Source of the DNA: CAWAHD01 sp963781785
Lineage (GTDB): Bacteria > Planctomycetota > Planctomycetia > Isosphaerales > Isosphaeraceae
DNA: 64,000 bases
Assembly (NCBI GenBank): GCA_963781785.1
Contig: CAWAHD010000005.1
Coordinates: 1,364,001 to 1,428,000, forward strand
Direction of reading: 5' to 3'
The notes under the pieces are model-generated. The model did not search any database and had not been told where the DNA came from. It saw only the letters and a list, made by a program, of their open reading frames with translations. The position numbers were made by a program, and so were the translations under genes. This document shows positions 29,401 to 36,471 of the stretch, piece after piece; positions within the stretch are counted from its first letter, which is position 1, and every line of letters starts with the position of its first letter.

Positions 29401-30505
29401 GTCGCTGGAGAAGGCTATCGCCCCGATGGACGACGCGTGAGCGGACTCATCCTGCGCGATCAAGCGGCCTGTGGTTGTGTCGAAAACGTGCAAATCTCCC
29501 TGCATGATATGGCCGACAGCGAGCCGCTGGCCATCCGGACTCAACGCCGACCCAACCAACGTGCCATTGAAACCAGCATCCCTGGCCAGCGGAGTCACCT
29601 TCTTCGCAGTTTCATCCAGGCGGAAGATCGAGAATTTTGTGTCATGGAAGCCGTGGCCGACGACCGCCAGCGTCAGACCATCGGCCGACAGAGCCAGACT
29701 GCGTCTGGAGCGGCCATGCGACTCGCCGCCGAATTTCCGATTGACGGTTGCGATCACCTCGCCCTTCACGGCGCTCAACCACCGAATCTTGTCGTCGACG
29801 ATGACCAACCTGGCGCTGTCCGGGGAGAAGATGAGACGGCGGAACGGATCATCGGCGGAGTCAATCTGGCAAGTCTCATTGCCCGTGGAGGTGTCAAATA
29901 CGCGCACCTTGCTGGCTTCAGCCAGCGCGGCCAGCCGTCCGTCGGGCGACAAGACGCGGAGTTGAGCGCTGGGGCCGCCGGGCAGGTTCCGGCGGCTCGC
30001 TTGAATTTCGACCTGAGAGCCCAACTCCCAACGCCTCACCTGGCCGTTCTCATCCAGCGTCACGAGTTGATCATCCAGGGTGAAAACACCGCTGACGACG
30101 GGGACCTCATGTCCCGAGAAAACCGCGGCACTGTGATCCGGAAGATGCTGGTAGTAGTGCCACTCAAAGCCGCGCAGGTCGGGCTTGGAGGCAGCGGCGT
30201 TGCGATCGGGAATGTGTCTCGCCAAGAGGACGCGCAGTTGCTCAGCCGTCGTTCGATCGTCTCTCCACAAAAACGGGGCCAGTTGCATATCGGTCGTATA
30301 CTGAAGCTTGCGGCCGGCTTCCTCTTCGGTTCGAGCCAACCCCTCGGCGGTCAGGGCCCTTGTTTTCTCGGATTCCACAATCTTGAGGGCTTTTTCCGTA
30401 TCCTTGCGAGATTCCTCGGCTTCTTGCGCGTTATGCTTGGCCTTTCCCTCATTCGTGTTCGCGTCTGCCTCAGCCTGCATGGCGCGTCGCATCTGCCAGA
30501 GGCTA
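26409..30505 (-). pseudogene. WD40-TPR part of a kinase-WD40 protein, frameshifted
   Basis: This continues the kinase at 30503-31645 after one inserted base. It starts with a membrane-proximal coiled coil (E-E-S-R-K-D-T-E-K-A-L), then W-H-Y-Y-Q-H-L and at least ten WD40 repeats (for example T-A-R-V-W-D-L, V-R-L-W-D-A-A). It ends in TPR-like helices (A-A-A-Y-H-V-I-G-D-Q-Q-A-L-D-R-L) and the tail A-E-N-D-K-E. Frame changes lie near 28660 and 28300 (one repeat block is read from the other frame), near 27840 and 27590, and near 26890. Corrected length is about 1360 aa. It acts as a cytosolic or periplasmic scaffold of the kinase; topology is inferred. Confidence 0.75.
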
Positions 30506-31645
30506 GCGCTCGAATCCCGCCAGCAACACCAGCGCGATGATGCCGCTTGCCGCGAGCAGCATCCGCCGCCTTTGGCGCTGCTCGGCCGTCCGCCTATCGG
30601 CCTCGCGGGCGTCTGCCTCGGCCTGGACCCGCTCCAGCTCAGCCCGCCGCGCCCGCTCATCGGCCGCCGCCCGCAAGCCGGCCACCGCCTCGGCGACCGC
30701 CCCCGCGTCCGCCGGCCGATCCCCGGGCTCGAACGCCAGGCACTGTTTGCAGAGCGCCACCAGCTCTGGCTCTGCGCCCGCAGCGTCGAGCCGGGCGAAG
30801 CAGTCTTCCAGCTTGCCGCGCACCGCCTGCACCCGCACCGACTCGAAGGACTCGCCGACATAGGGCGGCTGGCCCGTCAGGATCACCGCCAGGATTGCCC
30901 CCAGGCCGAACACGTCGGAGCGCTCGTCGACCTTCTCGATCTCCCCGAGTGCCTGCTCCGGCGGGATGAACGCCGGCGTGCCGACCAAGCTGCCGGCCTG
31001 GGTGTGCGACCCGGACGGCGGGGCGGGGCTGACCTGCGTCCACGCCTGCGTCTCATCCGTTGACAGCGCCTCCGCTGCGCCCGGGCTTCCCTGGCCGAGG
31101 ACCTTGGACAGCCCCCAGTCCATCACCTGGACCTCGCCGAAGGCGCCGACCATCACGTTGGCGGGTTTGAGGTCACGATGAATGACGCGGTGGGCGTGCG
31201 CGTAGCCCACGGCCTGGCAGACGGCCTCGAAGATGGCCAGGCCGCCTGCGGCGGGTCCGCGACCGGCCGACGGGTCAAGCCGGTATTTCAGGATCGTCTC
31301 GAGCGTGCTCCCCTTGATGAGCTTCATCGCCAGGAAGGGCCGGCCATCGGCGAGGGTGCCGACCTGATGCACGGCCGGGATGCCGGGGTGCTGCAACTGG
31401 CCCGTGATCCGTGCCTCAGTGAGGAAGCGCTGGGCCGGTACCGAATCGGGCGCGTAGCGCTCGGAGAGCAGCTTGACGGCGACATCACGATTGAGCGCGG
31501 TGTCGCGGGCGCGGTAGACGACGCCCATGCCGCCGCGGCCGATCTCGTCTTGCAGCTCGTAGCCCGGCGGGCTGGGAGGAGTGGCAGTCGGCTCTGCGAC
31601 GGTCGCGCCGAGAGGTACCGAGGCGCGTGTCAAGTGTTCCGCCAT
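30503..31645 (-). CDS. Hanks-type serine/threonine protein kinase domain, N-terminal part of the kinase-WD40 gene
   Basis: A full eukaryotic-type kinase domain is visible: G-R-G-G-M-G-V-V-Y (P-loop, about residue 36), V-A-V-K, H-R-D-L-K-P-A-N-V, D-W-G in place of D-F-G, and G-T-P-A-F-I-P-P-E-Q-A. The invariant residues suggest an active enzyme. The ATG at 31645 is chosen because the conserved domain starts 30 codons later. The domain is followed by a Q/R-rich helix and the transmembrane segment L-L-A-A-S-G-I-I-A-L-V-L-L. The frame then breaks at about 30505. Kinase-TM-WD40 fusions are common in planctomycetes and are thought to act in signalling. Confidence 0.88.
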   Translation of the reverse strand: MAEHLTRASVPLGATVAEPTATPPSPPGYELQDEIGRGGMGVVYRARDTALNRDVAVKLLSERYAPDSVPAQRFLTEARITGQLQHPGIPAVHQVGTLADGRPFLAMKLIKGSTLETILKYRLDPSAGRGPAAGGLAIFEAVCQAVGYAHAHRVIHRDLKPANVMVGAFGEVQVMDWGLSKVLGQGSPGAAEALSTDETQAWTQVSPAPPSGSHTQAGSLVGTPAFIPPEQALGEIEKVDERSDVFGLGAILAVILTGQPPYVGESFESVRVQAVRGKLEDCFARLDAAGAEPELVALCKQCLAFEPGDRPADAGAVAEAVAGLRAAADERARRAELERVQAEADAREADRRTAEQRQRRRMLLAASGIIALVLLAGFER

Positions 31646-31879
31646 GGCATTCCCTCCCGCGCTCGCCAGGCAGCCTGAACCTTGACATGATCGGGACGGA
31701 TCAAAATCCGTGGGGACGCCCTTTTTCCCGATCCAGGAATGGGACCTCACCGCTTCTCGCCAGTCGGTCGGCAGCATTACCGCATGGCGAGTGGCAGGCT
31801 CCGCAACTTTGCCACATCATAGACTCACGAGGGCCTTCACCGAAAGACTCGCCAGGTTCAAACTGCAGGCGTCACGCCA

Positions 31880-32839
31880 TCAAAGTACCGGTGTTGAGTC
31901 GAGTGATCCCGATGACTCGGAAGAGAGCACATCGCTGTGCTCCCGGGCAATATTCTCGTATTCTTCTTTTTTCTTCTCCGGCAGAAACGAGCGGTCAATC
32001 AATCCAATCGATGGTTCAAGGGCCCTGACCTGAGCAGCTACGATCCTTTGCACAGCCCGTTTCGGAAGTTCACAGTACGCTCCAAAATCAAACCAGTCAC
32101 GCCGTGTGAAGTTCCGGGTTCTCCCTCCCATTGGCAATGCAAGACTGTCGTCGTCAGTCATCATTAATTGTGTACATACTAAATCATAAGCAGGCGATAA
32201 CATTCGTGTTGCGTCAGGTAGTGTGAGCAAGGAAAAGTTCTTGAGGTGCATGTCTCCATTGGCGATCCACCAGCCGAATAGCATGAGGCGGTAGAGCTTG
32301 CTGATTTCGATCAGCGGCTCGCTTGCGTATTTTCTCAGAATGCGAACGCACATCTCTGCGGACCCTTCGTATTTCTCGTTGAGCGGCTTTTCACTCAATT
32401 GACAGAAATCCTCAACGTGCAGCTTGGTGCCCTGGTCCAGCCGGTCAAAGCGCTTGACGATGTATGTGAGCGCTCCATCCTTCAGGCGAATCAGGCCGAA
32501 TGGAGGTGTCTCGATCCCAACGACAGATGCGAGGCGCATGCTGACATGTTCATCCTGAGGCAATGCCGTATATCTCGACGGCTCTGGCTTTAAGATATAC
32601 CGGCCCCCGGTTTCGGCAACTTCCAGCCTTGCCCTGTCAGGCGAGAGCCGCAGCGAGATTTTCTCCTGGACGCCAGAAATAGACATTTTGCCAGCCATCT
32701 GCGCAGCCACAGCGTACAGCTCGCTGAGTTCGAGGTCGAGCGTAGGCAGCACGCTCGTGCCGAAGAGCCGTTCGAGGCACCCTCGGTGATATTCCACGTT
32801 GCCCGCGGTCTTTTCCAAACAGATCAGGCAGGCTGTCAT
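31880..32839 (-). CDS. hipT: HipT-like kinase toxin (HipA C-terminal family)
   Basis: The product is 319 aa and has the HipA kinase core without the N-subdomain-1. The Gly-rich loop reads G-K-M-S-I-S-G-V-Q-E-K. Its S-I-S matches the autophosphorylation site pattern described for HipT. Further motifs are Y-I-L-K-P-E (ATP lysine), N-G-D-M-H-L-K-N (catalytic loop) and A-Y-D-L-V (metal site). HipT kinases phosphorylate a tRNA synthetase (TrpS in the characterised case); the target here is unknown. The ATG overlaps the hipS stop as ATGA. The C-terminus continues about 30 residues beyond the core. All catalytic residues are present, so it should be active. Confidence 0.88.
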   Translation of the reverse strand: MTACLICLEKTAGNVEYHRGCLERLFGTSVLPTLDLELSELYAVAAQMAGKMSISGVQEKISLRLSPDRARLEVAETGGRYILKPEPSRYTALPQDEHVSMRLASVVGIETPPFGLIRLKDGALTYIVKRFDRLDQGTKLHVEDFCQLSEKPLNEKYEGSAEMCVRILRKYASEPLIEISKLYRLMLFGWWIANGDMHLKNFSLLTLPDATRMLSPAYDLVCTQLMMTDDDSLALPMGGRTRNFTRRDWFDFGAYCELPKRAVQRIVAAQVRALEPSIGLIDRSFLPEKKKEEYENIAREHSDVLSSESSGSLDSTPVL

Positions 32840-33180
32840 GGCTGACCTTCTTCACCCGTCGGCTCAATTTCAACTGCCCCGATGCAATCAGAACAAGTGG
32901 CAAGCAAGAGTCCGAAACCGTCGTCTTTCGAGATTTTGAGCTTCCTGGATGCCACTTCGAGAAGCCATCCTTCCGGAAGCAAATTCTCAAAGAACGGATG
33001 AAGCCCCTTCGATACGTACGGTTGCTTTCGGAGCGGAAGCGTCAGCGACACTGGCATTGCACCGGGTTTTCCTAGCCACTCGGGTGAATATGCGAAGCTG
33101 ATGTTATCTCCCGTCTCCTCGATCACACCCACTGCTTCGCCGGAAAGCTTGACTTGTCCCTTACGTCGTCTCATGGTCAT
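32836..33180 (-). CDS. hipS: HipS-like antitoxin (HipA N-subdomain as a separate protein)
   Basis: This 114-aa protein corresponds to the N-subdomain-1 of HipA, which in tripartite HipBST systems is a separate antitoxin that neutralises HipT. Typical motifs are V-S-L-T-L-P-L-R, H-P-F-F-E-N-L-L-P-E-G-W and S-K-D-D-G-F-G-L-L. It overlaps hipB by 20 bases upstream and hipT by 4 bases downstream, so the three genes are translationally coupled. Two starts are possible (33180 or 33174); both give the same fold. Order hipB-hipS-hipT matches the described operon. Confidence 0.85.
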   Translation of the reverse strand: MTMRRRKGQVKLSGEAVGVIEETGDNISFAYSPEWLGKPGAMPVSLTLPLRKQPYVSKGLHPFFENLLPEGWLLEVASRKLKISKDDGFGLLLATCSDCIGAVEIEPTGEEGQP

Positions 33181-33442
33181 CGTCGTCTCTTGGGGCTTCA
33201 GCGTAACTTAGCATTCTCCCGAACACATGGAGCACCTTATTCACGGCATCCATCCGAAGGGTCGGCTTGCCCCGTTCCAGTTCGGAAATCAGACGAGTTC
33301 CGACCCCGGCGAGCTCACCGAGTTTTCGCTGTGTGAGCCTGCTCGCCATCCTTCGTTGGCGGACGAACTGGCCGATCTGCACAGAGCTTGTCCTCGATGC
33401 ATCCAGAGGCTTCACAACGTTATTCCCGAACTGGCGCATCAT
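33161..33442 (-). CDS. hipB: HipB-like HTH antitoxin/repressor
   Basis: This XRE-type DNA-binding protein is the autorepressor of the hipBST operon. The helix-turn-helix reads L-T-Q-R-K-L-G-E-L-A-G-V-G-T-R-L-I-S-E-L, followed by E-R-G-K-P-T-L-R. The frame is open to 33610, but a perfect 16-bp palindrome at 33450-33465 lies within that extension, so translation most likely starts at 33442 or 33439, giving 93 or 92 aa, close to the usual HipB size. The start then sits directly downstream of the presumed operator. Confidence 0.82.
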   Translation of the reverse strand: MMRQFGNNVVKPLDASRTSSVQIGQFVRQRRMASRLTQRKLGELAGVGTRLISELERGKPTLRMDAVNKVLHVFGRMLSYAEAPRDDDDHETT

Positions 33443-33449
33443 GGCAATG

Positions 33450-33465
33450 ATTCCCGATCGGGAAT
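33450..33465. promoter_or_regulatory. palindromic operator 1 of the hipBST operon
   Basis: ATTCCCGATCGGGAAT is a perfect 16-bp palindrome 8 bases upstream of the chosen hipB start. HipB-type repressors bind palindromes in their own promoter; this is the best candidate for such a site. Confidence 0.7.
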
Positions 33466-33510
33466 CGACTGCTAGCTTAGTCGACTCCACGTTGATCGTC
33501 AAGCTCTTTG

Positions 33511-33524
33511 TTCCCGATCGGGAA
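33511..33524. promoter_or_regulatory. palindromic operator 2 of the hipBST operon
   Basis: TTCCCGATCGGGAA repeats the operator core exactly, 60 bp centre to centre from operator 1. It is presumably a second HipB binding site. Confidence 0.7.
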
Positions 33525-33652
33525 TAGAACGTCTTGTGCGCCAGGCAAAGTCTGCGACCGTAGCCCTCGCTACCAGCGGTGTGCAGACCTCTGGTCGCGA
33601 GCCATCGCACTCTAGAGAACGGCGGCTTTATTAGTTAATCTCTTTTGGACAA

Positions 33653-33690
33653 AGCCGATAGGTCGAATTAGCTCCGCCGAACTATCGGCT
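33653..33690. other. inverted repeat upstream of hipB
   Basis: AGCCGATAG (33653-33661) and CTATCGGCT (33682-33690) form a perfect 9-bp inverted repeat with a 20-bp spacer, between operator pairs 1-2 and 3-4. No T-run follows. Role unknown. Confidence 0.4.
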
Positions 33691-33740
33691 GTGCGGGACT
33701 GGGGACATCTCCTGTGAGCGAGGGAGGGGCCTGCCCGCAA

Positions 33741-33754
33741 TTCCCGAACGGGAA
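33741..33754. promoter_or_regulatory. operator-like palindrome 3
   Basis: TTCCCGAACGGGAA has the same two half-sites with a changed centre. It lies about 300 bp upstream of hipB. Confidence 0.5.
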
Positions 33755-33780
33755 TAACGTGCTGCTTGCTCTGTGGGTTT

Positions 33781-33999
33781 TTACTGGCCTAGAGGGTGCG
33801 TGCTCTTACGAAAACGCATTCCCGATCGGGAACATCCGCGGATGCTCGATTCAATCAGGAAGAGACCGACCGCTACTGGAACGCGATCGTCGGCAATCGC
33901 GGCAACGAAAGTGCGTGCGGTTGGTGCAAAGACCGCTGGGGCCTCTCCTGGCAATTCACGACGCGCAAGTATTTCTTGGATCGTTTCCAAATAACTCAA
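33781..33999 (-). CDS. possible small protein or gene fragment, unknown
   Basis: A 72-codon minus-strand frame contains S-Y-L-E-T-I-Q-E-I-L-A-R-R-E-L-P and P-V-A-V-G-L-F-L-I, which look protein-like. The final third overlaps palindrome 4 and turns low in quality. There is no clear ribosome site, and I recognise no family. It may be a relic. Confidence 0.25.
   Translation of the reverse strand: MSYLETIQEILARRELPGEAPAVFAPTARTFVAAIADDRVPVAVGLFLIESSIRGCSRSGMRFRKSTHPLGQ
33819..33832. promoter_or_regulatory. operator-like palindrome 4
   Basis: TTCCCGATCGGGAA occurs again, 78 bp beyond palindrome 3. It could mark a divergent target or a distal site for looping. Confidence 0.55.
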
Positions 34000-34225
34000 G
34001 TCGCGTTGCGATCGGACCGATAGCCCGATTGCACCGACCGCTCGCGCGTCGCCGCGGGAGCGGCTCGCCCTCCCGTCTCTCGCAACGAACCGCTATCAGC
34101 GAGCTTGTCCAACCAGCCCAGTCGTCTCGGCCCGTCCCGACGTCGGGTTTCGGCGTGGTTCCGTAATGGTTGCAGCTCGGGCGTGGCCCGAAGTGCGGCT
34201 AGCCCGGTTTTGCGGCCTTCGCACC

Positions 34226-34246
34226 GGGGTCTCGCAGCGAGACCCC
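34226..34246. other. hairpin GGGGTCTCG-CAG-CGAGACCCC
   Basis: A perfect 9-bp stem with a 3-base loop lies about 80 bp upstream of the exported-protein gene. There is no T-run, so it is not a classical terminator. It could be an mRNA leader hairpin. Confidence 0.45.
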
Positions 34247-34325
34247 AGCCACCCGCGCTGGTTACCCGCGAAGGAACGGAAATGAACCGGGCACCGTTTT
34301 CCCCCCGGCGTCTCGAGGTGATCCG

Positions 34326-35114
34326 ATGACGATCGAACGAAGAAGGCCCCGCACGAGCCGGCGGCTGTTCGGCGACCGCGAGCGCATCGAAATCCTCGAA
34401 GCGAGACAGCTTTTGACCCATCTCTCGGGTGCCTCCGTCAGGACGGTGCAGCCGAGCGTGGCGACGACCACGATTGCACCACAAGTTTCCACGGTGGGAC
34501 CACACGGGGCCACAGCAACGGTGAGCGGGGCGAGTACCGGCTCGGTGCCCGTCGCGCCGTCGGCCACCGTCTACGGGGTGTTGGCGAACCCGGCCTACCC
34601 GATGGTGAGCGAGGCGCACGCGACCTCCCGTCACGGCCGGGTGACGGCCTTCGTGGTGTCGTTCACTCACGACATGGCCCCTGGACCGGCGACGGATCTC
34701 GCCAATTACGATGTCACCGAGACTTCGAGGGGCCTGTCGAGCAGCGCGGTTGCCGTCCCCTTGAGCGCCGCCACTTACGACCCGGTGCATCGCGCCGTCA
34801 CGCTGATTCCCGCGCAGCCCGTGCCGGTGGGGCATTTCCGCATCGAGGGGCCCGGTAGCCAGGGGAAGACGTCCCTTGCCGACGTCAACGGCGTCCCCAT
34901 CGACAGCGGCCAAGGGGGACCGACCCCGAACGCCGAGTTGTTTGCCGCCATCAAGCCCCACGGCCACTGGCTCGGCCCGGCCAAGGCGGAGGAAGTCGCG
35001 CGGAGGACGAACGCGTCTCAGGCGAAACACAGTGGACCGAGCGTATCGAGCCAGGCCGCCGAGGTCACCGACATGGTTATCGGAAGGATCATCTCCCCCT
35101 TTGTCCATCTCTAA
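34326..35114 (+). CDS. exported protein with planctomycete N-terminal motif and Ig-like region
   Basis: The product is 262 aa. A basic N-terminus is followed at residues 21-30 by I-E-I-L-E-A-R-Q-L-L, a variant of the planctomycete L-E-x-R-x-L-L-S motif. Residues 80-180 (F-V-V-S-F-T-H-D-M-A-P, then L-A-N-Y-D-V-T) resemble bacterial Ig-like SbsA-type domains found in surface proteins. GAGG lies about 8 bases before the ATG. No catalytic motif is seen. It is probably a surface or matrix protein. Confidence 0.65.
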   Translation: MTIERRRPRTSRRLFGDRERIEILEARQLLTHLSGASVRTVQPSVATTTIAPQVSTVGPHGATATVSGASTGSVPVAPSATVYGVLANPAYPMVSEAHATSRHGRVTAFVVSFTHDMAPGPATDLANYDVTETSRGLSSSAVAVPLSAATYDPVHRAVTLIPAQPVPVGHFRIEGPGSQGKTSLADVNGVPIDSGQGGPTPNAELFAAIKPHGHWLGPAKAEEVARRTNASQAKHSGPSVSSQAAEVTDMVIGRIISPFVHL

Positions 35115-35559
35115 AGGGAAGGAAACGCGGAAGGAAGGCTGGCGGGCTCGGCTGGAGATGCTGAAGGGCGGCCGGCTGCTGGGCCAATTCTTCGCCGGGC
35201 AGTCGCAAGCACTTACTTTCGCGGAGCGAAAGGCGACGATTGAGGTCGCCGCCCGCTGGGGCGTGCACCATCTGGCAAACCTGGGTGGATGCCCCGCGCG
35301 ATAGCTCAAAACGGAGTGATGCCGATTCGCTTCGCCGCCCGTCGAGCCGACGCCGCGTCGCGGCCGCTAGTCGACGGCCGTCGTTGCGCCCTCATGGCCG
35401 GCCCATCGACTCTGCCCAACGTTCTTTGCACGATCGCGCGTGCCCCGGTGAGCCGATTGTGACTGTAGCGACGCGTTGCCGGCGCAACGGGCTGTCTTCG
35501 TTCATCCGGTCAACTTGTCCCTGGGCTCTAAGTTGCGTGTCCTTTTCTTTGATTCGATT
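35115..35559. other. intergenic region with a short palindromic repeat
   Basis: There are 445 bp with no supported gene. CTTTCGCGGAGCGAAAG at 35216-35232 is a 7-bp stem with a 3-base loop, of a type I recall as a frequent dispersed element in planctomycetes. The opposite-strand frame over it is not convincing. Confidence 0.4.
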
Positions 35560-35913
35560 CTACAAGCCTAAGCAATAGCGAACGCCGTTCTCCACCCGTT
35601 GCAAGATCTCGCCCGTGAGTTGTCCCGCTGGGGTCGCCGGAAACCGATGGCGATCCAACGAACGCAGTTGGAAACAGAGGAACACCGTCTCCATCGGCAA
35701 CCCGCTGTCCGCGGCAGCGACGCGCACATTCGTAGCATAATCTCGCGGCAGGTTCTCGCCCTTGATGCCAACGACCACGGTCACAACCAATGGCAGTTTA
35801 TTGATGCTATCAACTGACAGCACGAGAACAGGCCTCTGCCCGGATTGTTCGCGACCTTGCACTGGGTTGAGGTCGACGAAGTAGATTTGCCCGCGCTGGA
35901 TACTGATACTCAC
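35560..35913 (-). CDS. MazF/PemK-type endoribonuclease toxin
   Basis: The product is 117 aa, typical for the family. It starts R-G-Q-I-Y-F-V-D-L-N-P-V-Q-G and continues E-Q-S-G-Q-R-P-V-L-V-L, the conserved MazF core with the catalytic Arg in the Q-R-P-V loop. The C-terminal R-S-L-D-R-H-R-F also fits. MazF enzymes cut mRNA at short motifs and are held by a cognate antitoxin. The ATG overlaps the upstream antitoxin stop by 4 bases. Confidence 0.88.
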   Translation of the reverse strand: MSISIQRGQIYFVDLNPVQGREQSGQRPVLVLSVDSINKLPLVVTVVVGIKGENLPRDYATNVRVAAADSGLPMETVFLCFQLRSLDRHRFPATPAGQLTGEILQRVENGVRYCLGL

Positions 35914-36149
35914 GGACGGTCATCCAATCCATCCCAGTCAGCCAATGCGAATTCTCGTTCAATTTCGTTCAACTCCCGCTGGATCGCTGGGTCAGCCGCC
36001 ATCCTTGCAATCTCTTCCTCGCTCATGGTAAGGGCTGGGAGCGACCACTGGCGAATTCGCTGAACCAGGCGCTCCATGAGCCAGAGCTGTTCCGAATGTG
36101 AAAGCCCGTCGACCGTCGCTTCAAGCTGCGAGAGTCGTGTATCACTCAT
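35910..36149 (-). CDS. antitoxin of the MazF-type pair
   Basis: This is a 79-aa acidic protein (M-S-D-T-R-L-S-Q-L-E-A-T-V-D-G at the start, A-L-A-D-W-D-G-L-D at the end). GAGGAG lies about 9 bases before the ATG at 36149, which is preferred over an open extension to 36176. An amphipathic helix (S-E-Q-L-W-L-M-E-R-L-V) could dimerise. It lacks an obvious AbrB-type fold and resembles the unrelated small antitoxins often paired with MazF in planctomycetes and cyanobacteria. The pairing follows from the overlap. Confidence 0.7.
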   Translation of the reverse strand: MSDTRLSQLEATVDGLSHSEQLWLMERLVQRIRQWSLPALTMSEEEIARMAADPAIQRELNEIEREFALADWDGLDDRP

Positions 36150-36378
36150 GCTTAGACTCCTCGGGGATCGCGGCATTATACCATCTTGTCAAACCGTGGA
36201 CTCGCACCCCACTGGCTGGTCCAATTCTTGGGGCGCAGCCCACTCCGGAGTGGCAAAGTGGAAAGCGGGTTGCAGACACCGATCAGTCACCCACGGGGAC
36301 GGCCGGAGCACTGCATCTGGAACCTCCTTACCATCAAGACCTTGGTGGAGCGTGCCGGTCAAAGGACGGGTGCGCCGA

Positions 36379-36466
36379 GCATGGGTGCTTTGCTCTCAGG
36401 CGCATGGGTGTCGGGAACTCTGTGGGTGTCTGGAACTCCCCTGGCGCATGGGTGTCTGGAACTCCG
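36379..36466. repeat. short direct repeats GGGTGTCTGGAACTCC
   Basis: Three near-identical units lie at 36405-36421 (GGGTGTCGGGAACTCT), 36424-36439 and 36450-36465. They are preceded by GTGCGCCGAGCATGGGTGCT. They abut the 3' end of the RND-like gene. They look like a second dispersed repeat type; only this copy is present in the window. Confidence 0.55.
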
Positions 36467-36471
36467 GGCGG

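Noticed and set aside
33443..33610. N-terminal extension of HipB to 149 aa
   Set aside because: Two palindromic operators lie inside it, and the family size fits the start at 33442.
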